From contig NC_085137.1 of assembly GCF_035046485.1 (NCBI RefSeq), positions 479,347,396-479,411,395 of the forward strand: a stretch of DNA of 64,000 nucleotides. The letters are read 5' to 3'. Positions 57,901 through 64,000 of this stretch are shown here, one piece after another. A model generated the notes under the pieces. It was not told the origin of the DNA. It saw only the letters and a list, made by a program, of their open reading frames with translations, and ran no database searches. The DNA is from Aedes albopictus. Taxonomy: Eukaryota > Arthropoda > Insecta > Diptera > Culicidae. The position numbers and the translations under genes were made by a program. Each line of letters begins with the position of its first letter. The first letter of the stretch is position 1.

Positions 57901-58392
57901 ACACTGAAGGACTTCTTTGAAATAAATTTCTTTTTTATCGCTGATAATTCTCAAGTTGTCTCCGTCCCAGGAAAGATTCAGTCAAATGTTTGCGTGGATT
58001 TTTTGCATATGAAACACCGTATTTCACAACCACAGAGAAATATTCCTTCATTGCATTGTGAAGCCGTGTTATGAGCTGGAGGGGAAAATTATTATCAACG
58101 CAACAAAAATATTACGTGGTTAAAAAGCTCTACAGATGAGGAAAAAAAACAAAAACAAAAATATTAATCGATGGTCGTTATTCTAGAGCTACAACTATCT
58201 CAATTTAAAATATTTCTGCGCAATAGTACTTTGAACACATTTCCCTGGTGTTAAAATTCACAAATAGCGTGACATCACCTAATTCCAATCACTTTTCTGG
58301 TTCCTAACACCATGCAAAACAAATGGAATGAACGGAAAAAAGAATTTAAAAAAAATCGAGCGACAAGTATTCAATCTTATTTTTTAAGGAAA
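57901..58392. other. AT-rich sequence, nothing recognised
   Basis: No coding or repeat signal that I can support. Confidence 0.3.
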
Positions 58393-58426
58393 TGGCAGAT
58401 GTTACTTACCTTACCGATCAGGCTAA

Positions 58427-58592
58427 GGGTTCATTCAAATATTACGTAACGCTAAGGGGGAAGGGAGGGGGTCTAGCGCTGTGTTACGCTTCATACAAAA
58501 TTTCGAAATCTCTCATACAAAATTTGTTACGTGGGGGAGGGAGGGGGTACAAAATTGCCAAATTTTGCGTTACGTAATATTTGAATTAACCC
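58427..58592. mobile_element. PIF/Harbinger-like MITE in the RTE 3' end (166 bp)
   Basis: The left end, GGGTTCATTCAAATATTACG, and the right end, CGTAATATTTGAATTAACCC, are inverted with one mismatch. TAA flanks both ends (58424-58426, 58593-58595). The empty site is visible in the other RTE copy as GGCTAAGGCCGG near 50010. It lies at the last codons of the RTE ORF. Confidence 0.93.
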
Positions 58593-58595
58593 TAA

Positions 58596-61500
58596 GGCCG
58601 GGATGGCCTCTGCTGTACATAGTAGCCGCCTCCATTCCACTCGGTCCATGGCTGTTTGTCTCCAGTTCCGCACTCTGCGTAGGGTCCGCAGATCGTCCTC
58701 CACTTGGTCGACCCACCTAGCTCGCTACGCTCCACGTCTTCTTGTACCGGTCGGATGACTCTCGAGAACCATTTTAGTCGGGTTGCTATCCGACATCCTG
58801 ATGACGTGACCCGCCCACCGTAGCCTCCCGATTTTCGCGGTATGAACGATGGTTGGTTCTCTCAGCAGCTGATGCAGCTCGTGGTTCATTCGCTTTCTCC
58901 AAGTCCCGTCTTCCATCTGCACTCCGCCGTAGACGGTACGCAACACCTTCCGTTCGAAAACTCCAAGGGCGCGTTGGTCCTCTGCACGTAGGGTCCATGT
59001 TTCGTGCCCATAGAGGACGACCGGTTTAATCAGCGTTTTGTAGATGGTTGACTTCGTGTTACGGCGAACTTTATTCGATCGTAGAGTTCTGCGGAGTCCA
59101 AAGTAAGCACGATTTCCTGCCACAATGCGCCTCTGAATTTCTCTGCTGGTGTCGTTGTCGGCGGTCACCAGTGAGCCCAAGTACACGAATTCCTCAACCG
59201 CCTCGATTTCATCACCGTCGATATAAATTCGGGGTGGTGGGCGCGCTGATTCCTCCCTGGAGCCCTTTGCCATCATGTACTTTGTCTTCGACACATTAAT
59301 GACTAATCCGATTCGTCTGGCTTCACTCTTTAGTCGGATGTACGTTTCCCGCCATCGCATCGTCTCAAATTTACGAGCAATAATATCTATATCATCAGCG
59401 AAACCAAGCAGCTTAATGGACTTTGTGAAAATCGTTCCACTCGTGTTTATCCCCGCTCTCCTAATTACACCCTCTAAAGCAATGTTGAACAGCAAGCACG
59501 AAAGACCATCACCTTGCCGTAACCCTCTGCGAGATTCGAAGGGACTCGAGAGTGTCCCTGATACTCGAACTACGCTCATCACTCGATCCATCGTCGCCTT
59601 GCTCAATCGTATCAGTTTATCCGGGATTCCGTATTCGTGCATAATCTGCCATGGCTGTTCTCGATCGATTGTATCATACGCCGATTTGAAATCGATGAAC
59701 AAGTGATGTGTGGGCACGTTGTATTCGCGGCATTTCTGCAACATCTGGCGGATGGCGAACATCTGGTCCGTTATAGCGCGTTCACCCATGAATCCAGCCT
59801 AATATTGCCTCACGAACTCTCTTGCAATCGGTGATAGATGGTGGCGTAAAATTTGGGAGAGTATCTTGTAGGCAGCGCTCAGTAATGTGATCGCGCGGTA
59901 ATTCCCGCAATCCAACTTGTCGCCCTTTTTGTAGATGGGACACACGATACCTTCCATCCATTCCTCCGGTAATACTTCCTCCTCCCAAATCTTGGTAATG
60001 ACCCAGTGTTGTTCTCTCACCAGTGTTTCTCCACCGTATTTTAGAAGCTCGCTTGGTAGTTGATCTGCTCCAGCGGCTTTGTTGTTTTTCAACTGGCCAA
60101 CCTCCTCCTCAATCTCTTGGAGGTCAGGGGCCGGAAGTCTTTCGTCCTATGCACATACTCCTAGATCTGTTACCACGCCACCTTCGGTACTTGCAACGTC
60201 ACCATTGAGGTGCTCATCGTAGTGCAGCCGCCACCTCTCGACCACCTCACGCTCGCTCGTGAGAATATTCCCGTGATTATCTCGGCACATTTCGGCTTGT
60301 GGCACAAAGCCTCTGCGCGAGCGGTTCAGCTTCTCGTAGAACTTTCGTGTGTCCTTAGCGCGGTACAGCTCTTCCATCGCTTCGCGATCTCGTTCTTCCT
60401 GCTGGCGCTTCTTCATCCGGAAGACTGAGTTCTGCCTGTTCCGCGCTTGTCTGCAACGTGCCTCATTCGCTCTCGTACGGTGTTGCAGCATTCTCGCCCA
60501 TGTCGCATTCTTCTCGTTTTTAAACTGTTCACATTCGTCGTCGTACCAGTCGTTTCTGTGATTCGGAGTCACGAAGCCTAGTGCTGTAGCCGAGGTACTA
60601 CCTATGGCGGATCGGATATTCCTCCAGCCATCTTCAAGTGTAGCTGCGCCAAGCTGCTCTTCCGTTGGTAGGGCCACTGCTAACTACTGCGCGTAGTCTT
60701 GAGGCACTTCTACGTTACGCAGCTGCTCGATGTTTAGCCGCGGCGTTCGACTTCGACGCGTTGTGATAACTGTCGAAAGTTTTGAGCACATGCATACAGC
60801 GACTAAGTAGTGATCCGAATCTTTATTCGCACTGCGGTATGTGCGGACATTGGTTATATCCGAGAAGAATTTACCGCCGATTAGAACGTGGTCGATTTGA
60901 TTTTCTGTTTGTTGGTCGGGTGATCTCCAGGTGGCTTTGTGGATATCTTTGCGGGGGAAGAAGGTGCTTCGGACTACCATACCACGGGAGGCTGCAAAGT
61001 TTACGCATCGCTGGCCGTTATCATTCGATACGGCGTGCAGGCTGTTTCGCCCGATTACCGGTCTGTACATTTCCTCCCTTCCTACCTGCGCGTTCATGTC
61101 GCCGACAACGATTTTCACGTCACGCGACGAGCAACCATCGTATGTTTGCTCTAATTGCGCGTAGAACGCTTCTTTCTCGTCATCAGGTCTCCCTTCGTGT
61201 GGGCAGTGGACGTTAATGATGCTGTAGTTGAAGAAACGGCTCTTAACTCTCAACATGCACATCCTTGCGTTGATCGGCTGCCACCCGATCACACGTTGTC
61301 GCATCTTGCCCAACACTATAAATACTGTTCCCAGTTCATTGGTGGTGCCACAGCTTTGGTAGAAGGTAGCCGCTCGATGCCCGCTTTTCCACACTTTCTG
61401 TCCAGTCCAACAAAGTTCCTGCAACGCCACGATGTCGAAGTTGCGGGGATGTAGTTCGTCGTAGATTATCCTGTCACATCCTGCGAAACCTAGTGACTTG

Positions 61501-61721
61501 CAATTCAATGTTCCAAGTTTCCAATCGTAGTCCTTATTTCGTCGCGTGGGTCTTTGCCGATTGTATCGAGTCGTATTTTCTCCTATGTTATTCGCAATGG
61601 GGATTTTTACGGGTGGCTTATTGGGCCTACGCCAACACTCCTGTCTCGCCGAAGGGCCATCGTGCCAGTTTCTGTTCTGTTTAACGTCCCAACCAACACT
61701 AGGACGACCACGCTGATGGGG
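58596..61721 (-). pseudogene. RTE endonuclease-reverse transcriptase, one frame with amber stops
   Basis: A single minus-strand frame of about 1040 codons. The endonuclease part has LGTLNCKSLG, DIVALQELCW, IVVGDMNAQVG, QIDHVLIG and DSDHYLVAV. The RT part has NKAAGADQLPSELLK, CPIYKKGDKLDCGNYRAI, LFIDFKSAYDTIDRE, GLRQGDGLSCLLFNIALE and LLGFADDIDIIA. The C-terminal region has GRLRWAGHVIRM and RWVDQVEDDL. Four TAG codons interrupt it at 60684-60686, 60147-60149, 59799-59801 and 58725-58727. The last two stand where the copy at 49988 has CAG (Gln). The frame otherwise holds throughout, with no frameshift that I can see. Confidence 0.92.
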
Positions 61722-61975
61722 CTACCACCTTGGATCTAGCTGGGCGTGGTGCAGCGTTTCTTACTCAGCCGCTGGATGCCAGAACAGACGCTGTTTGAGC
61801 CGCACCTCCTTGGTGAACAAACGCTCGAATCGTACCTCCTCAATCTAGCTGAAGTCAGAAGGACAACAGTACCCAGGCTGCACTACCAGCTAAGCACACA
61901 ACTCTTAGCTGGCGGTCTTTGTCATCGCTTGACCCGTGGAAGCATGAGGTAGGAACTTGTGAGTGGCAGATGTTA

Positions 61976-63225
61976 AACAATACATACTTACATTATATGG
62001 AAGCTCATTTGTAAATTAGTCATTGAAATCATAATTCCAAGAAGCATTGCAAGAATAAACTCGATCATTATTGGTCAGTGTCGGAATAAAAACTTTATTC
62101 CGACATTCTACCCGCTCTACTGAAATGACAAATTGAAAGTTGGGCAATTTGAATTGTAATTGCTCAAAAATGTATTCAATTCACAATAAAGGGTTCTGTA
62201 TGCATCATAAAGGGCACAAATGGCAGGACTTAACTAGCTCCACTCCACCCAACTGAAAGGACCGTGAGTTTTGAAGTCGGAATTTATAATGATAATGAAT
62301 ACATAAATGTATACACGAATGGCTACATCGCGCGTTGTCGGTCGATTGACAAGTGCAACGCCGCCAGGTCGAGACGGAACGATGGCGGTTGGGCGGTTGG
62401 TGTCGATACGAAGGGTCAAAGCTCGGCGACAGAGTCGTGGAAGACCACGGGGTTAGACTCGGGGAAAAAAATCTAACCGTCGTCGACTACGAGGACGACG
62501 ACGGACGGTTTGTTTCCAGCAGCAGGCTCGACCATGCACCGCCACCAGTTCAAAGCGCGACTGCAGGCTGCTGAAGGATTCTTGTCGCTTTGCCTCGACC
62601 CCGAAGTCTCTCACTCATTTGGTCTCGGTGATGGGTGATGGAAGAGTTAGGAGTCACAAACGGCATAAGGTTGGACGGGCGGTGGTGCGAGGAGTGGCAG
62701 CGCCAACGATGATGATTTTGTAGAGCTGCTGATGTTGAAAACTGCCACTTAGAAAATCCATGGGCTTTGCATTACATGCAACGCGAACACCCAAGAGAAA
62801 GAGATTCAAATGTTTGGAAACCTGGTGGAATGGGTGGGGGGTGGTGGCGGGAGGAGGCACTTGGCAAAACGCTGGCATAAATGAAAAGTGAATGAATAAA
62901 ATATGTTGAGGCCTGGAGAATGATGCTGAAGCAAAAAAACAAAGCGATGACAGAGACGTAAAATGCACTCTAGAGCGTACTTGGCCTAATTAAAATTAAA
63001 GATAAAGCATGAACATTTCGTTTACGATAGTGCACGACGTTGGGCATGGTTTCTATCTCGACGACAGACATAGACGACTCCCATTAAAGGGAGGTATGGA
63101 GCTTATTTGAAGGGCTTTATTGCTGACTAGATTGATGAGCGGTTAAATGATTGACAGAGCTTGTGGTTACTCTTAAGCATCAATTTTTGATCCAATTTAA
63201 CCCGAACGGCCATAACGCTCGGCAT
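61976..63225. other. GC-richer, low-repeat stretch; no gene supported
   Basis: Between about 62330 and 62960 the sequence is GC-rich with GACGACGACGG near 62492. Short frames of up to about 104 codons lack recognisable domains. It may hold conserved non-coding or exonic sequence of a neighbouring gene. Confidence 0.35.
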
Positions 63226-63229
63226 AAGC

Positions 63230-64000
63230 CGTTCCTCGAAAATTCCTCCAGGACCCCCTCGGAAATTCATCGTGATGTTTTCCGAGAGTACCTCTACGAG
63301 TTCCGAGTAAATTCCTTCAGGAATTGCCGTGAAATCTCTCACAACTTATCGCTAGTTTCTCGGATTCTTCAAGAGCTGTGTTGGGATTCCTTCATGAGAT
63401 CCGCAGGAATTACTTCGAAAAACTTCCAAAAAATCCTGCAGGAGTTCTTCGGGAATTCCTTCGGAAGTACCGCGAGGATTCCATGGGAATCCCCCAATGA
63501 TTTGTCCAGGAGTTCCCTGAAAGCCCCTCCAGATAATTTTCCCAAGAGGTCCTCCAGAAATTTCTCCTGGGATTCCTACAGGAAGTTTTCCAGGGATTCC
63601 TCCAGGAATTCCTGTACTGATTCCTCTATGGGCTCATTCATGAATTTTTTCAGGTATTCCTCCAGAAATTCCTACACAGCTTCTTAAAGAATTCATCCAG
63701 AGTTCCCTCCAGGAATTCTTCCAGGGATTTCTTCAGGAATTCCTCAAGGACTTCCTCCAGGAATACCTCCAAGAATTTCTTCTTGAATAACTGCTAATTC
63801 ATCTATTCATCTAGGAATTCATCAAGAGATTCCTTCGGAAATTCCTCCACGGTGTCCTCCAGAAATTCATCCAGGGGTACCTCCAGGAATTTCAACAGGG
63901 GTCTTCTATGAATTCCTCACAGGAATTGCTTCAGTTTTTTTTGCAGGAATTCCATCAGTCATTCCTCCAGGAATTCTTCCTGTACATACTCCAGGGTATG
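63230..64000. repeat. Degenerate TTCCTCCAGGAATTC repeat, best-preserved block
   Basis: Here the 15-bp theme is clearest: TTCCTCCAGGAATTC, TTCTTCCAGGGAT and ATTCCTTCGGAAAT recur with spacings of 15 or small multiples. The 178-codon frame at 63151-63687 is an S/R/N-rich translation of the repeat. The block runs off the end of the window. Confidence 0.85.

Larger units (their letters stand above)
58405..61963 (-). mobile_element. Full-length RTE LINE (JAM1-like) with 12-bp duplication
   Basis: TGGCAGATGTTA flanks the element at 58393-58404 and 61964-61975. The 3' tail (minus strand) GGTAAGGTAAG matches the truncated copy at 49988. Subtracting the MITE and its TAA gives about 3.39 kb, a usual full length for RTE elements. 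One ORF frame covers endonuclease and reverse transcriptase. It carries several in-frame TAG codons and a MITE at its 3' end, so it is dead. Confidence 0.93.

Noticed and set aside
63151..63687. 178-codon plus-strand ORF
   Set aside because: It is a translation of the degenerate 15-bp repeat and is S/R/N-rich. Similar frames occur in other repeat blocks. There is no independent start or conserved domain.

Overview
This window looks like non-coding, transposon-dominated nuclear DNA from a culicine mosquito, most probably Aedes or a close relative. I infer this from RTE-type LINEs resembling JAM1, a tRNA-derived SINE resembling Feilai with a GAA tail, many TA-flanked MITEs, and kilobases of a degenerate repeat built on TTCCTCCAGGAATTC. 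I cannot name a species. I see no operon, CRISPR array, rRNA gene or intact cellular protein-coding gene. Most long open frames are reading frames of repeats.

Layout. 1-900: a 16-bp minisatellite followed by a 153-bp tandem repeat. 900-5550: no recognisable gene. 5556-7965: a small MITE, then a block of ~150-bp degenerate tandem units split by a 922-bp TA-flanked long-TIR element (second copy at 15333). 9665-12090: degenerate 15-bp repeat interrupted by a hAT-like element that itself holds a 328-bp MITE. 14036-14312: a perfect 237-bp palindrome inside a 13-bp duplication. 16139-18233: two overlapping foldback elements. 22073-25827: a dead RNase-H-bearing LINE flanked by 101-bp direct repeats and carrying three later insertions. 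26100-28111: an RTE LINE fragment broken inside its catalytic motif. 29-34 kb: SINEs, MITEs and degenerate repeat. 34295-38565: a 4.27-kb hAT-like element with an 8-bp duplication, filled with degenerate repeat that changes orientation near a central hairpin. 38.6-45.4 kb: a retroposon with a 21-bp duplication, two more hAT-like elements, a long-TIR element and SINEs. 45.6-48.1 kb: the least repetitive part, with a splice-site pair that resembles a recursive-splicing point and a GC-rich promoter-like block. 48.5-58 kb: a hairpin element, a truncated RTE copy and long degenerate arrays. 58405-61963: a full-length RTE LINE with a 12-bp duplication, inactivated by in-frame TAG codons and one MITE. 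61976-64000: GC-rich single-copy sequence, then the degenerate repeat again.

The insertions are nested, so their order can be read. The LINE at 22255-25726 came before the hairpin in its left duplication and the MITEs in its body. The RTE at 58405 came before the MITE at 58427. The hAT-like element at 10934 came before the MITE at 11131. The region may lie in or near long introns of a host gene. The only host-gene signals I can offer are the splice-site pair at 46380-46470 and the GC-rich block at 47430-48060, and both are inference. All alignments were made by eye.
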